Shown: positions 53,679 through 63,752 of the stretch, piece after piece
Numbering within the stretch: position 1 is the stretch's first letter
Layout of the letters: the number at the start of each line of letters is the position of its first letter
Assembly: GCA_902567235.1 (NCBI GenBank)
Contig: CACFLX010000001.1
Location: forward strand, 1-64,000
Direction of reading: 5' to 3'
From: an uncultured Pelagibacteraceae bacterium
GTDB taxonomy: Bacteria > Pseudomonadota > Alphaproteobacteria > Pelagibacterales > Pelagibacteraceae
DNA length: 64,000 nucleotides
The notes under the pieces: generated by a model
Told to the model about the DNA's origin: nothing
The model's input: only the letters and a program-made list of their open reading frames with translations
Databases searched by the model: none
Made by a program: the position numbers and the translations under genes

Positions 53679-54364
53679 AAAAAATAAAAAAAAATAATAT
53701 TGTTAATTTTCCAACAGGTTTAAGTGAAGGTGAGAAAGAAGTTGAAGCAATTTTATTTGCTGCTGCTGAGCCTTTGGATATTGATACGATTGAATCAAAA
53801 GTCCCAAAAAAAATTAATGTACTTAATATTCTTAATAAGTTACAAAAAATTTATCAAAATAGAGGAATTAATTTAATTTGTATTTCTAATAAATGGTCTT
53901 TTAGAACTTCTCAAAGTTTATCAGGTCTAATGTCTGAGCAAAAAACAGTAGAAAAAAAACTGTCTAAAGCTGCTATAGAAACTTTATCAATCATTGTTTA
54001 CCACCAACCAGTAACTAGAGCAGAAATTGAAGAAATAAGAGGTGTAGCTTTCGGAACTAATACGCTTGAAATATTGATGGAATTGAATTGGGTTAGAACA
54101 CAAGGAAGAAAAGAGGTTCCTGGAAAACCAATTCAGTATGGTACAACCGAAGAATTTTTAAGTCATTTTAATTTACAAAAATTATCAGATCTTCCAACTA
54201 TTGATGAGTTAGGTACAGCTGGTCTTATAGATGCTGCTAATGTAGATTCAACAATATTTGGAACAGGTAAATTTTATAAGGAACAAGAGGAAAAAAAGGA
54301 AAATATATACTCTGATATTGATGAAATGTTAAATAGCACTCTTAAAAATGATGATGATAAATAA
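53675..54364 (+). CDS. scpB: Segregation and condensation protein B
   Basis: Winged-helix partner of ScpA and SMC. The 229 residues have VEAILFAAAEPLDIDTIESKV, a KLSKAAIETLSIIVYHQPVTRAEIEEIRGV helix-strand motif (strongly conserved), and EVPGKPIQYGTTEEFLSHFNL. The acidic C-terminal tail is variable in the family. It precedes the tat genes after 41 bp, again the alphaproteobacterial order. Confidence 0.94.
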   Translation: MKKIKKNNIVNFPTGLSEGEKEVEAILFAAAEPLDIDTIESKVPKKINVLNILNKLQKIYQNRGINLICISNKWSFRTSQSLSGLMSEQKTVEKKLSKAAIETLSIIVYHQPVTRAEIEEIRGVAFGTNTLEILMELNWVRTQGRKEVPGKPIQYGTTEEFLSHFNLQKLSDLPTIDELGTAGLIDAANVDSTIFGTGKFYKEQEEKKENIYSDIDEMLNSTLKNDDDK

Positions 54365-54405
54365 AAAAAACTTTAATTATTATATAATATGTTTATAACA
54401 CTTGT

Positions 54406-54621
54406 ATGAGCATAGGTTTTTGGCAAATAGCAATTGTAGTTATACTTGTTGTTCTTCTTTTTGGTAGAGGCAAAATTTCTAGTCTTATGGGAGATGTTGC
54501 AAAAGGAATAAAAAGTTTTAAAAAAGGTATGGCTTCTGATGTTAATGAAGAGGGAACTCAGAAAAATATCTCCGAAAATCAAGACACCTCTGAAAATCAA
54601 GACATAGATAAAAAAGAGTAA
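54406..54621 (+). CDS. tatA: Twin-arginine translocase subunit TatA
   Basis: Pore-forming Tat subunit. The 71 residues comprise the membrane helix ([18 protein letters not shown]), the hinge [24 protein letters not shown] amphipathic helix with the invariant FG, and an acidic tail with a small repeat [12 protein letters not shown] 5-base gap leads to tatB. Confidence 0.94.
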   Translation: MSIGFWQIAIVVILVVLLFGRGKISSLMGDVAKGIKSFKKGMASDVNEEGTQKNISENQDTSENQDIDKKE

Positions 54622-54626
54622 TTCAA

Positions 54627-54869
54627 ATGCCAACAATTGGCTGGTTTGAAATTTTAATTATTGTAGCTGTAGCAATTATAGTTGTTGGCCCAAAAGATTT
54701 TCCATTAATGCTAAAAAAAGTTGGATCATGGATTGGAAGTGTTAAAAGATATGTTAGTAACGTTCAAAATGAAGTTAGCTCTATTACGGAAGATACAATT
54801 GATAAAAATTTAAATGAAGATTTTAATGTAAGTAAAGAAAAGGATAAAGATGAGCAAAAATCAGACTGA
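54627..54869 (+). CDS. tatB: Twin-arginine translocase subunit TatB
   Basis: Receptor-side subunit of the Tat system, forming the substrate-binding complex with TatC. The 80 residues start with PTIGWFEILIIVAVAIIVVGPKDFP; the GPK motif after the helix is the TatB mark that separates it from TatA. An amphipathic helix follows (MLKKVGSWIGSVKRYVSNVQNEV). It is short for TatB, in which the tail is often over 100 residues. Overlaps tatC by 20 bases. Confidence 0.92.
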   Translation: MPTIGWFEILIIVAVAIIVVGPKDFPLMLKKVGSWIGSVKRYVSNVQNEVSSITEDTIDKNLNEDFNVSKEKDKDEQKSD

Positions 54870-55617
54870 AGGAGGTTTTTTTAGTCATCTTACCGAACTT
54901 AGAAAAAGATTAATTCATTCATTAATTTTTTTATCAATACTTTTTATTATTTGTTATTATTTTTCAGAATATATTTATGGATTTCTTGTAGACCCTTATG
55001 CACAAGCAGTGAAAAATGATGATACTAATAGAAGACTTATTTTTACAGCTTTACAAGAAACTTTTCTTACATATTTAAAAGTTTCTTTTTTTGCAGCATT
55101 TTTTTTTACCAGTCCGATTATTTTAATTCAAATATGGAAATTTATCGCTCCAGGTCTTTATGAGGATGAAAAATCAGCTATAATGCCTTATCTTGTAATT
55201 ACACCAATACTTTTTTTACTAGGCGGTATGCTTGTCTATTATCTAATAATGCCATTAGCTATCAAATTTTTTCTATCTTTTGAAAGCTCAGGTTTAAATA
55301 CAGCTTTACCCATTCAGCTAGAAGCAAAAGTTAATGAATATTTATCATTAGTAATGAAATTGATATTTGCATTTGGACTAAGTTTTCAATTACCTGTAGT
55401 ATTGAGTTTGCTAGCTCGAATTGGAGTTGTTGATTCTCAATTTTTAAAAGAAAGACGAAAATATGTTGTTGTTATTATATTTGCTGCAGCGGCATTATTA
55501 ACACCACCCGATCCTGTTACACAAATAGGTTTAGCAATACCTTTATTATTATTATATGAATTATCTATTATTTCTGTAAAATTTATAGAGAAAAAAAATA
55601 AAGAAAAAAATGCATAA
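54850..55617 (+). CDS. tatC: Twin-arginine translocase subunit TatC
   Basis: Six-helix membrane core that recognises the twin-arginine signal. The 255 residues open with GGFFSHLTELRKRLIHSLIFL (the conserved HLxELRxR), then LIFTALQETFLTYLKVSFFAAFFF, PIILIQIWKFIAPGLYEDEK and a C-terminal GVVDSQFLKERRKYVVVIIFAAAALLTPPDPVTQIGLAIPLLLLYE. All family landmarks are present. Completes tatABC; serS overlaps by 8 bases. Confidence 0.96.
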   Translation: MSKNQTEGGFFSHLTELRKRLIHSLIFLSILFIICYYFSEYIYGFLVDPYAQAVKNDDTNRRLIFTALQETFLTYLKVSFFAAFFFTSPIILIQIWKFIAPGLYEDEKSAIMPYLVITPILFLLGGMLVYYLIMPLAIKFFLSFESSGLNTALPIQLEAKVNEYLSLVMKLIFAFGLSFQLPVVLSLLARIGVVDSQFLKERRKYVVVIIFAAAALLTPPDPVTQIGLAIPLLLLYELSIISVKFIEKKNKEKNA

Positions 55618-56869
55618 CATTAAAGATATAAGAAATGATTTTGATAATTTTAAAAATATTATTAAATTGAGAAATATTTCTATCGATCTAGATGAAATAT
55701 TGGTCTTAGATAAAAAAAATAGATCACTTATTCAGCAAAAAGAAGCTTTTGAACAAGAAAAAAAAAGTATTTCAAAAAGTCAAGATAAATCGTTGTTTGC
55801 TAAATCCAAAGAAATTTCTGAGAAGATTTTATCTATCAACAAAGAACAATCTTTGATAAAAAATAAACTTGAAGATATATTGTCTTCAATTCCAAATTTA
55901 CCACTTAAAGATGTTCCAGTTGGTCTAGATGAAAATGCTAATAAAGAAATTTTAAAATCAGGTACAATAAAAGAATTTAATTTTAAGCCAAAATCCCATT
56001 ATGAATTAGGAGAAAATTTAAAAATGTTAGACTTTGATTTAGCTACAAAAACTACAGGTGCTAGATTCGTTTTTGTTAACGATAAACTTGCATTGTTAGA
56101 AAGGGCTATAGCTAATTTTATGTTAGATACACATACTCAGATAAATAATTATAAAGAAATTTCTCCTCCTTTAATGGCCAATGATTCAACAATGTTTGGA
56201 ACAGGACAACTGCCTAAATTTGAAGATGATCAATTCGAAATTAAAGTCGATGAAAAAAGTGGTAGAAAATTTTTGATCCCAACAGCTGAAGTTATATTAA
56301 CCAATATTGTTAGAGATAAAATTGTAGATATAAAAGATTTTCCCATGCGTTTCGTTGCGTTAACGCCATGTTTTAGAAAAGAGGCAGGCAGTTATGGAAA
56401 GGACACAAAAGGCATGATTAGGCAACATCAATTTTATAAAGTTGAACTAGTAAGCATCGTTGAAAATAGCAAATGTATAGAAGAACTTGAAAGAATGACA
56501 AATTGTGCAACAATGATTTTAGACAAATTAAAATTACCTTATAGAAAAATAGTTCTTTCAACAGGTGATATGGGTTTCAGTGCTGAAAAAACTTACGATA
56601 TTGAAGTTTGGTTGCCCTCAGAAAATAGATACAGAGAAATTTCAAGTTGTTCCTCATGTGGAACTTTTCAAGCTAGAAGAATGATGTCTAGATATAAAAA
56701 TAAAAATAATGAAACTGAATTTGTTGGGACACTCAATGGAAGTGGTTTGGCTGTTGGCAGAACTCTGATTGCTATATTAGAAAACTATCAAAATACTGAT
56801 GGGTCAATAACAATTCCAGATGTTTTAAAACCCTACATGAATAATCTAGAAAAAATTTCAAATAATTAG
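55610..56869 (+). CDS. serS: Seryl-tRNA synthetase
   Basis: Class II synthetase. The 419 residues contain the N-terminal tRNA-binding coiled coil (to about 105), motif 1 region, motif 2 FRKEAGSYGKDTKGMIRQHQFYKVE and motif 3 TLNGSGLAVGRTLIAILENYQN. PTAEVILTNI and EISSCSSCGTFQARRM are SerRS-specific. Position after tatC is usual in alphaproteobacteria. Confidence 0.96.
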   Translation: MHNIKDIRNDFDNFKNIIKLRNISIDLDEILVLDKKNRSLIQQKEAFEQEKKSISKSQDKSLFAKSKEISEKILSINKEQSLIKNKLEDILSSIPNLPLKDVPVGLDENANKEILKSGTIKEFNFKPKSHYELGENLKMLDFDLATKTTGARFVFVNDKLALLERAIANFMLDTHTQINNYKEISPPLMANDSTMFGTGQLPKFEDDQFEIKVDEKSGRKFLIPTAEVILTNIVRDKIVDIKDFPMRFVALTPCFRKEAGSYGKDTKGMIRQHQFYKVELVSIVENSKCIEELERMTNCATMILDKLKLPYRKIVLSTGDMGFSAEKTYDIEVWLPSENRYREISSCSSCGTFQARRMMSRYKNKNNETEFVGTLNGSGLAVGRTLIAILENYQNTDGSITIPDVLKPYMNNLEKISNN

Positions 56870-56923
56870 AGTTGTTTTCATAACTTAGATAGTATAAAAA
56901 ACTTTTAATTTACAAAGGATTTT

Positions 56924-57211
56924 ATGTCAGGATCAGGAATAGGGCAGTTTATACCTCTAATTTTAATTTTTGTTATATTTTATTTTTTTTTAATTCGTCC
57001 ACAGCAAAAAAAAGTTAAAGAACATAAGCTAATGGTAGAAAACTTAAAAAGAGGTGATAAAGTTATTACATCTGGTGGTATTGTTGGAACTATTGAGAGA
57101 GTTGTAGATAACGACAAAGTTGAAGTTGTAATATCAGACAATGTAAAAGTAGAAATTATTAAATCTACAGGAATACAGGCTTTAGTTAGCAATACTGAAC
57201 CAAAAAAATAA
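56924..57211 (+). CDS. yajC: Preprotein translocase accessory subunit YajC
   Basis: Small inner-membrane partner of SecDF. The 95 residues have one helix (IGQFIPLILIFVIFYFFLI) followed by the signature RPQQKKVKEHKLMVENLKRGDKVITSGGIVGTIERV. AAAGGA precedes the start. In studied bacteria it forms a complex with SecDF and the YidC insertase. SecD follows after 12 bp. Confidence 0.95.
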   Translation: MSGSGIGQFIPLILIFVIFYFFLIRPQQKKVKEHKLMVENLKRGDKVITSGGIVGTIERVVDNDKVEVVISDNVKVEIIKSTGIQALVSNTEPKK

Positions 57212-57223
57212 CATTAAAATAAA

Positions 57224-58789
57224 GTGTTATACTTTTCAAAATTAAAAATCATTTCAGTTTTAATTTTTTCATTATTAGTATCTTTTTTTGCAATATCTAA
57301 TTTTATTAAAATTGAAAATAATATTTTTAATAGAAATATAAATTTAGGATTAGATCTTCAAGGTGGATCATATTTGCTTTTGGAAATCGATAATACACCT
57401 GTAATAATCCAAAAATTACAAAATAAGCTTTCATCTTTAAAAAAATTTCTTAAGGAAAACGATATACGATCAACTAATTTTAAAATAATAAATGATAATA
57501 AAATTTCTTTTGTAATTGATGAAAATTCTTTAGATAAAGTTCTATCTTTGCTACAAGATAAAGATAGTGAAATTAATCCTTATTTTCAAAGGTTTAAAAC
57601 TCATGAGTTTGATATAGAAGAAAAAAAAGTTTTATCATCTAGTAATATAATTTTGCAATTTTCAGAGTATGGTCTCGTTCAATTAAAATCATCATCACAA
57701 AATCAGGCAATTGAAATAGTTAGACGTAGAGTAGATGAGATAGGAACAAATGAACCAAATATCCTAAAGAGAGGAAACGATAGAATACTTGTTGAACTCC
57801 CAGGTTTAGAAAACCCAGATAGAATTAAAAGTTTATTAGGAAAAACTGCTAACCTTACATTTAGATTTGTTACTTTAAATGAAGAAGAAAGTTTTGGAAC
57901 AGAAAAACTTTTATTTGAAGATGGTACTGAAGCAATAATTAGTAAAAGAATAATCCTGAGCGGTGATAATTTGGTTGATGCACAACCACGTATGGATAGT
58001 CAATCAAACCAAACTGTTGTTACATTTAATCTTGATAGAGTAGGTGCTAAAAAGTTTGCTAGAGCTACTTCTTCAGGTGTAGGAAAAAGACTAGCTATAA
58101 TATTAGATGGAAAAATTATTAGCGCGCCTAATATAAGTGAACCAATTGTAGGTGGTTCTGGACAGATAACTGGTGATTTTACTTTTCAAACAGCAACTGA
58201 TTTAGCCTTACTCTTAAGATCTGGTGCTTTACCAGCCCCAATGAATATTATTGAAGAAAGAACAGTAGGACCAGGTTTAGGACAAGACTCAATAAATGCC
58301 GGTATATTATCCTTAATCATTGGTTTTATTTTAGTAGTGATTTTTATGATAGTTAAATATAAAATTTTTGGATTAATTGCTAATATAACATTAATTACTA
58401 ATTTATTATTATTAATAGGTATTCTGTCCTTATTTGAAGCTACCCTAACTCTTCCTGGTATAGCAGGAATAATCTTAACTGTCGGTATGGCTGTAGATGC
58501 AAATGTATTAATTTATGAAAGAATTAAAGAAGAAATTAAAAGTGAAAATAATAAAATTTTAGCATTTGATAGTGGATATGTAAAATCAAGAACAACAATA
58601 TTAGATGCAAATATAACAACTTTAATTGCAGCAATAATTTTGTTTATTTTAGGATCTGGTCCAGTAAAAGGTTTTGCACTAACATTGGGTGTTGGAATTT
58701 TAACAACTTTATTTTCAGTTTATTTTATTGCTAGGTTATTTACCGCATTATATGTGATTAAGAATAAAGACAAGGAGAAATTGATTTAA
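57224..58789 (+). CDS. secD: Protein translocase subunit SecD
   Basis: RND-like membrane protein that uses the proton gradient to pull exported proteins through SecYEG. Starts at GTG, 12 bases after yajC. The 521 residues show GLDLQGGSYLLLEID in the first periplasmic segment, REQ-like VRRRVDEIGTNEPNI, LVELPGLENPDRIKSLLGKTANL, GSGQITGDFTFQTATDLALLLRSGALPAP, and the six-helix C-terminal channel with ILTVGMAVDANVLIYERIKEE. One-base overlap with secF. Confidence 0.95.
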   Translation: MLYFSKLKIISVLIFSLLVSFFAISNFIKIENNIFNRNINLGLDLQGGSYLLLEIDNTPVIIQKLQNKLSSLKKFLKENDIRSTNFKIINDNKISFVIDENSLDKVLSLLQDKDSEINPYFQRFKTHEFDIEEKKVLSSSNIILQFSEYGLVQLKSSSQNQAIEIVRRRVDEIGTNEPNILKRGNDRILVELPGLENPDRIKSLLGKTANLTFRFVTLNEEESFGTEKLLFEDGTEAIISKRIILSGDNLVDAQPRMDSQSNQTVVTFNLDRVGAKKFARATSSGVGKRLAIILDGKIISAPNISEPIVGGSGQITGDFTFQTATDLALLLRSGALPAPMNIIEERTVGPGLGQDSINAGILSLIIGFILVVIFMIVKYKIFGLIANITLITNLLLLIGILSLFEATLTLPGIAGIILTVGMAVDANVLIYERIKEEIKSENNKILAFDSGYVKSRTTILDANITTLIAAIILFILGSGPVKGFALTLGVGILTTLFSVYFIARLFTALYVIKNKDKEKLI

Positions 58790-59691
58790 TGGAAAAAACT
58801 AATATTCCTTTCAATAAATTTTATAAAAAATTTAATATTTTATCATTATTTTTAATATTAATTTCTTTAATATTACTAACCTTTAAAGGTTTAAATTACG
58901 GTGTAGATTTTAAGGGTGGTACTTTAATTGAGTTAAGAACCTTAGATCAAACTTTAACTATTGGTGATTTAAGAAAATCATTTAGCAATTTAAATCTTGG
59001 AGATTTAACAGTTAAAAAATTTGGTAAAGAAAATGATTATGTTATTAAATTTGAAAAGAAGCAATCTATTGAAGAAAATTTCATTGAAAACATCAAAAAG
59101 GATCTAACCAATGAAATTGGAAATGTTTTTGAATTTAGACGAGTTGAAAGTGTAGGTCCTAAAGTTAGTGATGAATTATTAAAATCGGGTGTAATTGCAA
59201 TTGCTTTATCTTTAGGTGCAATGCTTATATACATATGGATAAGATTTGAGTGGCAATTTAGTCTTGGAGCTATTAGTGCAGTTTTTCATGACGTTGTTAT
59301 AACACTCGGTTTTTTTTCCTTATTAGGTTTTGAAATTAATCTATCTATTGTAGCAGCTGTTCTTACAATAGTAGGTTATTCAATGAATGATACAGTAGTA
59401 ATTTTTGATAGGGTAAGAGAAAATTTAAAAAAATATTCAGATATTAAAATCTTTGAAATTACGAATATTTCAATTAATGAAACTTTATCAAGAACAATAA
59501 TTACATCAGTAACAACATTGCTAGCTCTTCTATCTATATTTATATTTGGTGGAGCAATACTTAAGGGCTTTTCGTTCGCAATGATATTGGGTGTTTTAAT
59601 TGGTACTTATTCTTCAATATATATAGCCAATCCTATTTTAGTAAGGTTGAACGTTTCTCAAAAAACTATTTTAAAAGAAGAAAAAGAATAA
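58789..59691 (+). CDS. secF: Protein translocase subunit SecF
   Basis: Partner of SecD. The 300 residues begin with FNKFYKKFNILSLFLILISLILL, then NYGVDFKGGTLIELRT, ESVGPKVSDELLKSGVIAIALSLGAMLIYIWIRFEWQFSLGAISAVFHDVVITLG, and TIVGYSMNDTVVIFDRVRENLKKY, the SecF counterparts of the SecD channel motifs. It ends 2 bases before the convergent PuuD-like gene, so termination signals must be short or shared. Confidence 0.95.
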   Translation: MEKTNIPFNKFYKKFNILSLFLILISLILLTFKGLNYGVDFKGGTLIELRTLDQTLTIGDLRKSFSNLNLGDLTVKKFGKENDYVIKFEKKQSIEENFIENIKKDLTNEIGNVFEFRRVESVGPKVSDELLKSGVIAIALSLGAMLIYIWIRFEWQFSLGAISAVFHDVVITLGFFSLLGFEINLSIVAAVLTIVGYSMNDTVVIFDRVRENLKKYSDIKIFEITNISINETLSRTIITSVTTLLALLSIFIFGGAILKGFSFAMILGVLIGTYSSIYIANPILVRLNVSQKTILKEEKE

Positions 59692-59693
59692 AT

Positions 59694-60299
59694 TTAATAT
59701 AAATTTTGCGCTGCTACCATTGATAATAACATTGGCAGCGAAAGAAGAACGTTAGTTCTTGAAGCAATTAATGCTTTTTTAGCAGCTGCTGGTTTTTCTT
59801 CAGCGCTTGCATCAACAATTCCCAGAACTTTTTTTTGATTTGGCCAAATAATAAACCAAACATTGAAAGCCATAATTAAACCAAGCCACATACCTATGCC
59901 TATAGCTGTATATTTGCCACCACCACTTCCTATGCCTAGTGTCATCGCTTCATGAGCATATCCATTAAGGTAAGCAACTATTAAACCAGTAACCACTGTT
60001 ACTAATGCTGCCCATCTAAACCAAAATAACGCAGAAGGGGCTATAACTTTTGTAATAGCAGGTTTTTGTTCATCAGTTATTTTGGACATGTTTGGTACTT
60101 GTACAAAGTTAAAATAATACAATAAACCAATCCACATTACACCAGCTACAACATGAAAATATCTAAATAACCAACTCCAAAAAAGTTGATCAAAGGCAAA
60201 TCCGCCGCTTCCTATAGATAGAAACAAAAATAAAAGTACCGCTAATATTATAGAGGTATGTATAACCTTCGACAATGATCCAAAAAAATCCGCCATCAA
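59694..60299 (-). CDS. PuuD-like integral membrane protein (urate oxidase N-terminal domain)
   Basis: A 201-residue polytopic protein with about five helices. The segment WSWLFRYFHVVAGVMWIGLLYYFNFVQVP and later SALFWFRWAALVTVVTGLI and GMWLGLIMAFNVWFIIWPNQKKVL match the membrane domain of PuuD-type urate hydroxylases. In characterised PuuD this domain is followed by a cytochrome c domain; no CXXCH occurs here, so electron transfer would need a partner. The His in RYFHVV may bind haem. Urate oxidation is therefore only a suggestion. It is 30 bp downstream of uvrA on the same strand. Confidence 0.72.
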   Translation of the reverse strand: MMADFFGSLSKVIHTSIILAVLLFLFLSIGSGGFAFDQLFWSWLFRYFHVVAGVMWIGLLYYFNFVQVPNMSKITDEQKPAITKVIAPSALFWFRWAALVTVVTGLIVAYLNGYAHEAMTLGIGSGGGKYTAIGIGMWLGLIMAFNVWFIIWPNQKKVLGIVDASAEEKPAAAKKALIASRTNVLLSLPMLLSMVAAQNLY

Positions 60300-60329
60300 G
60301 TAAATGTATACACTATTAAAAAAGTTTTA

Positions 60330-63206
60330 TTAAGCTGTTTTTTTAAATTTACCGTTCAAAATATGTTTAAGAAATTGACCTGTATAACTTTCTTTTATAC
60401 TGCAAATTTCTTCTGGTTTTCCTTCTGCGATTATTTGTCCACCTTTAACACCACCTTCAGGTCCCATATCAACGATATAATCGGCTGTTTTTATAACATC
60501 TAAATTATGTTCAATTACCACAACTGTATTTCCAGTCGCAACAAATGCTTGTAAAATTTCTAATAGTTTTTTTATATCATGTTGATGTAATCCAGTTGTA
60601 GGTTCATCTAATATGTACATTGTTCTACCAGTGGATCTTTTTGATAATTCTTTTGCAAGTTTGATTCTTTGTGCTTCACCACCGGACAATGTTGTTGCTT
60701 GTTGACCAATTTTTATATACCCGAGTCCTACTTTTTTTAGTGTTAATAATTTTGATCTTATGTTTGAAATATTTTCAAAATATTCACATCCTTCATCTAC
60801 AGTCATATTTAATACGTCTGCAATACTTTTGTCTTTAAATTTTACTTCTAAGGTTTCTCTATTATACCTGGTACCTTTACATTCATCACACTGAATATAA
60901 ACATCGGGTAAGAAATGCATTTCATACGTAATTACACCATCTCCTTCACATGCCTCGCATCTTCCACCTTTAACGTTAAACGAAAATCTACCAGGCTTGT
61001 AACCACGACTTTTTGACTCTGGTAACGCTGTAAACCAGTCTCTTATAGGCCCGAATGCACCTGTATATGTTGCGGGATTTGATCTAGGTGTTCTCCCTAT
61101 CGGAGATTGATCTATATCTATAACTTTATCTATTAACTCAATACCTTTAAATCCTTTAAAAGGTTTTGGTATTTTTCTAGATTTATTGTTATTTAAGGTT
61201 AAGTTTAATGCATTATATAGAGTTTGTAATATCATTGTTGACTTTCCACTTCCAGACACACCAGTAACACAAGTAAGACTTCCTAAAGGAACTTTCAAAT
61301 TAACATTTTTTAAATTATTACCAGTTGCACCACTAATTTCTAAAAACCTACCATTTTTAGCAAGCCTTCTATTTTTTGGAATTGGTATGAAATATTTATT
61401 AGATAAATATTTACCAGTGATACTTTTTTCATTTTTTTTAATATCTTCACATGTTCCCTCAACAACAACTTTTCCTCCATTATTACCTGCTTCGGGTCCC
61501 AAATCAATTATGTGGTCCGCACTTTCCATCGTTTCTGTATCGTGCTCAACAACTATGACGGTGTTTCCTAAATCTCTTAATCTTTTTAACGCATTGATTA
61601 ATTTAATATTATCTTTTTGATGAAGTCCAATAGATGGTTCGTCCAATACATATAAAACTCCAGTTAAGCCAGAACCGATTTGTGATGCCAATCTTATTCT
61701 TTGAGATTCTCCACCTGACAATGTCCCCGACTCCCGTGATAGAGTTAAATAATCTAGCCCAACATTTAATAAAAAATCTAGTCTTTCATTTATTTCTTTT
61801 AGAATATGTTCAGCAATTTTTAGCTGTTTATTATCTAGTTTTTTTTCTAATGATTTGAACCAATAAATAGCATCTAATATTGATTTTTCAGTTATTTCAC
61901 TAATATTAAAGTTATCAATTTTAACACATAAGGCCTCTTCTTTTAACCTATATCCATTACACCTTTCACATTTTGTATCCGATTGATATTGAGAAATTTC
62001 TTCTCTCTTCCAATCGCTATCAGTTTCTAAATATCTTCTTTCCAAATTATTGATTACACCTTCGAAAGTCTTTTTATGAGAATATTTTTCATATCCATCA
62101 TCATAAGTAAATTTAATTTCCTCATCATCGGAACCATAAAGAATTATATCTTGAATCTTTTTTGAAAGTTTTTCCCATTTTTGATCTAATGAAAAATTAT
62201 AATGTTTTGATAGTGAGGACAGAGTTTGTGCATAATATAAAGTTGTTGTTTTAGCCCATGGCACTATTGCACCATCGGCAATAGTTTTTTTTTCATTGGG
62301 AATAACTAAATTGGGATCTACATTTAGCTTTACCCCAATTCCATCGCATTCTTCACAAGCACCGTATGGACTGTTAAAAGAAAACAATCTTGGTTCTATT
62401 TCTTCAATAGTAAATCCGCTTTCTGGACACGCAAATTTTGTAGAAAATATAATTTTTTCTATTTTTCTATATTTTTTTGGTAAAGTTTCGTTTTCATATT
62501 CAACAAATAATAATCCATTAGCTAAATTTACAGCTGTCTCAACGCTTTCAGCCAGTCTATTACCAAGTGATGAATTAATAACTATACGATCTACTAATAC
62601 TGATAGATAATGTTTTATTTTTTTGTTCAAATCAGGAACATCATCAATTTCATATAATTTGTTATCTACTTTAATTTTTCTAAAACCTCTTTTTTTGTAA
62701 GATAAAATATCTTTTCTATATTCACCTTTTCGACCACGCACTACAGGTGCGTATAAATAAATTGTTGATTTTTTTGGTAATGTTTTAATTCTATCAACTA
62801 TCTGACTTATTGTCTGTGAACTTATAGGCTTTCCTGTGAATGGTGAATAAGGAATACCAGCTCTTGCATATAATACTCTCATATAATCATAAATTTCAGT
62901 TACTGTAGCAACTGTTGATCTTGGATTTTTAGATGTATTTTTTTGTTCAATGGATATTGCCGGACTTAGACCTTCTATTAAGTCAACTTTTGGCTTTTTC
63001 ATTTTATCTAAAAATTGTCTAGCGTATGCAGATAAGCTTTCCACATATCGTCTTTGCCCTTCGGCATAAATTGTATCAAATGCTAGAGATGATTTTCCAG
63101 ATCCAGAAAGACCTGTTATAACGATAAATTTATCCTTTGGAATTTCAAGAGATATATTCTTTAAATTATGTTCTTTTGCACCTTTAATAACTATCTTTTT
63201 GATCAT
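60330..63206 (-). CDS. uvrA: UvrABC excision repair ATPase UvrA
   Basis: Damage-recognition ATPase of nucleotide excision repair. The 958 residues carry two ABC modules: Walker [15 protein letters not shown] and [14 protein letters not shown]; signatures [12 protein letters not shown] and [12 protein letters not shown]; Walker [13 protein letters not shown] and [12 protein letters not shown]. The C-terminal zinc module has CEACEGDG and [10 protein letters not shown]. In the first zinc module CEECDGIG is intact but the partner pair reads CPESGF, with Ser for the second Cys, a replacement that I believe is common in alphaproteobacterial UvrA. Divergent from ssb over 91 bp with no GTTC-N7-GTTC LexA motif. 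Confidence 0.97.
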   Translation of the reverse strand: MIKKIVIKGAKEHNLKNISLEIPKDKFIVITGLSGSGKSSLAFDTIYAEGQRRYVESLSAYARQFLDKMKKPKVDLIEGLSPAISIEQKNTSKNPRSTVATVTEIYDYMRVLYARAGIPYSPFTGKPISSQTISQIVDRIKTLPKKSTIYLYAPVVRGRKGEYRKDILSYKKRGFRKIKVDNKLYEIDDVPDLNKKIKHYLSVLVDRIVINSSLGNRLAESVETAVNLANGLLFVEYENETLPKKYRKIEKIIFSTKFACPESGFTIEEIEPRLFSFNSPYGACEECDGIGVKLNVDPNLVIPNEKKTIADGAIVPWAKTTTLYYAQTLSSLSKHYNFSLDQKWEKLSKKIQDIILYGSDDEEIKFTYDDGYEKYSHKKTFEGVINNLERRYLETDSDWKREEISQYQSDTKCERCNGYRLKEEALCVKIDNFNISEITEKSILDAIYWFKSLEKKLDNKQLKIAEHILKEINERLDFLLNVGLDYLTLSRESGTLSGGESQRIRLASQIGSGLTGVLYVLDEPSIGLHQKDNIKLINALKRLRDLGNTVIVVEHDTETMESADHIIDLGPEAGNNGGKVVVEGTCEDIKKNEKSITGKYLSNKYFIPIPKNRRLAKNGRFLEISGATGNNLKNVNLKVPLGSLTCVTGVSGSGKSTMILQTLYNALNLTLNNNKSRKIPKPFKGFKGIELIDKVIDIDQSPIGRTPRSNPATYTGAFGPIRDWFTALPESKSRGYKPGRFSFNVKGGRCEACEGDGVITYEMHFLPDVYIQCDECKGTRYNRETLEVKFKDKSIADVLNMTVDEGCEYFENISNIRSKLLTLKKVGLGYIKIGQQATTLSGGEAQRIKLAKELSKRSTGRTMYILDEPTTGLHQHDIKKLLEILQAFVATGNTVVVIEHNLDVIKTADYIVDMGPEGGVKGGQIIAEGKPEEICSIKESYTGQFLKHILNGKFKKTA

Positions 63207-63297
63207 ATTTTTTGTTGCATTATTTTATTTAAATTAATATTCAAGTAAAATTGTGATATATATATATAAAAATCAAATCAAAAAAATTTAAAAATTT

Positions 63298-63747
63298 ATG
63301 GCTGGAAGCTTAAATAAAGTATTATTGATAGGACGTTTGGGCGCAGATCCTGAAATCAAACAAATGGTTAATGGTAAAAGTGTTGCAAGATTGAGTTTGG
63401 CTACAAGCCAATCGTGGAAAGATAAAAGTACAGGTGAAAAGAAAGAAAAAACCGAATGGCATAGAGTGGTTGTTTTCAATGAGGGGTTGGTTAACGTTGT
63501 TCAACAATATCTTAAAAAAGGTGCCCAGGTTTACATTGAAGGACAATTAAGTACAAGAAAATGGAAAGACGAAAAAACGGGTCAAGATAAATATTCAACA
63601 GAAATTTTAATTCAAGGTTTTAATTCTTCATTAACTATGCTTGGTGGCGGAAATCAAAATTCTTTAGCATCTCAAGATAATAAACAAAGTTTTGATCAAG
63701 ATGCTCAGTCATCACAAAACGAATTGGATGATGATATTCCATTTTAG
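63298..63747 (+). CDS. ssb: Single-stranded DNA-binding protein
   Basis: Essential replication and repair protein. The 149 residues are an OB fold ([59 protein letters not shown]) followed by a Gln/Asn-rich linker and the acidic tip DDDIPF that docks partner proteins. The position between divergent uvrA and gyrA is standard in alphaproteobacteria. GyrA starts 5 bases after the stop. Confidence 0.97.
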   Translation: MAGSLNKVLLIGRLGADPEIKQMVNGKSVARLSLATSQSWKDKSTGEKKEKTEWHRVVVFNEGLVNVVQQYLKKGAQVYIEGQLSTRKWKDEKTGQDKYSTEILIQGFNSSLTMLGGGNQNSLASQDNKQSFDQDAQSSQNELDDDIPF

Positions 63748-63752
63748 TTTTT

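Noticed and set aside
63207-63297. LexA/SOS box between uvrA and ssb
   Set aside because: No GTTC-N7-GTTC or GAAC-N7-GTTC pattern occurs in the 91-bp spacer; it is plain AT-rich sequence with a TA run.
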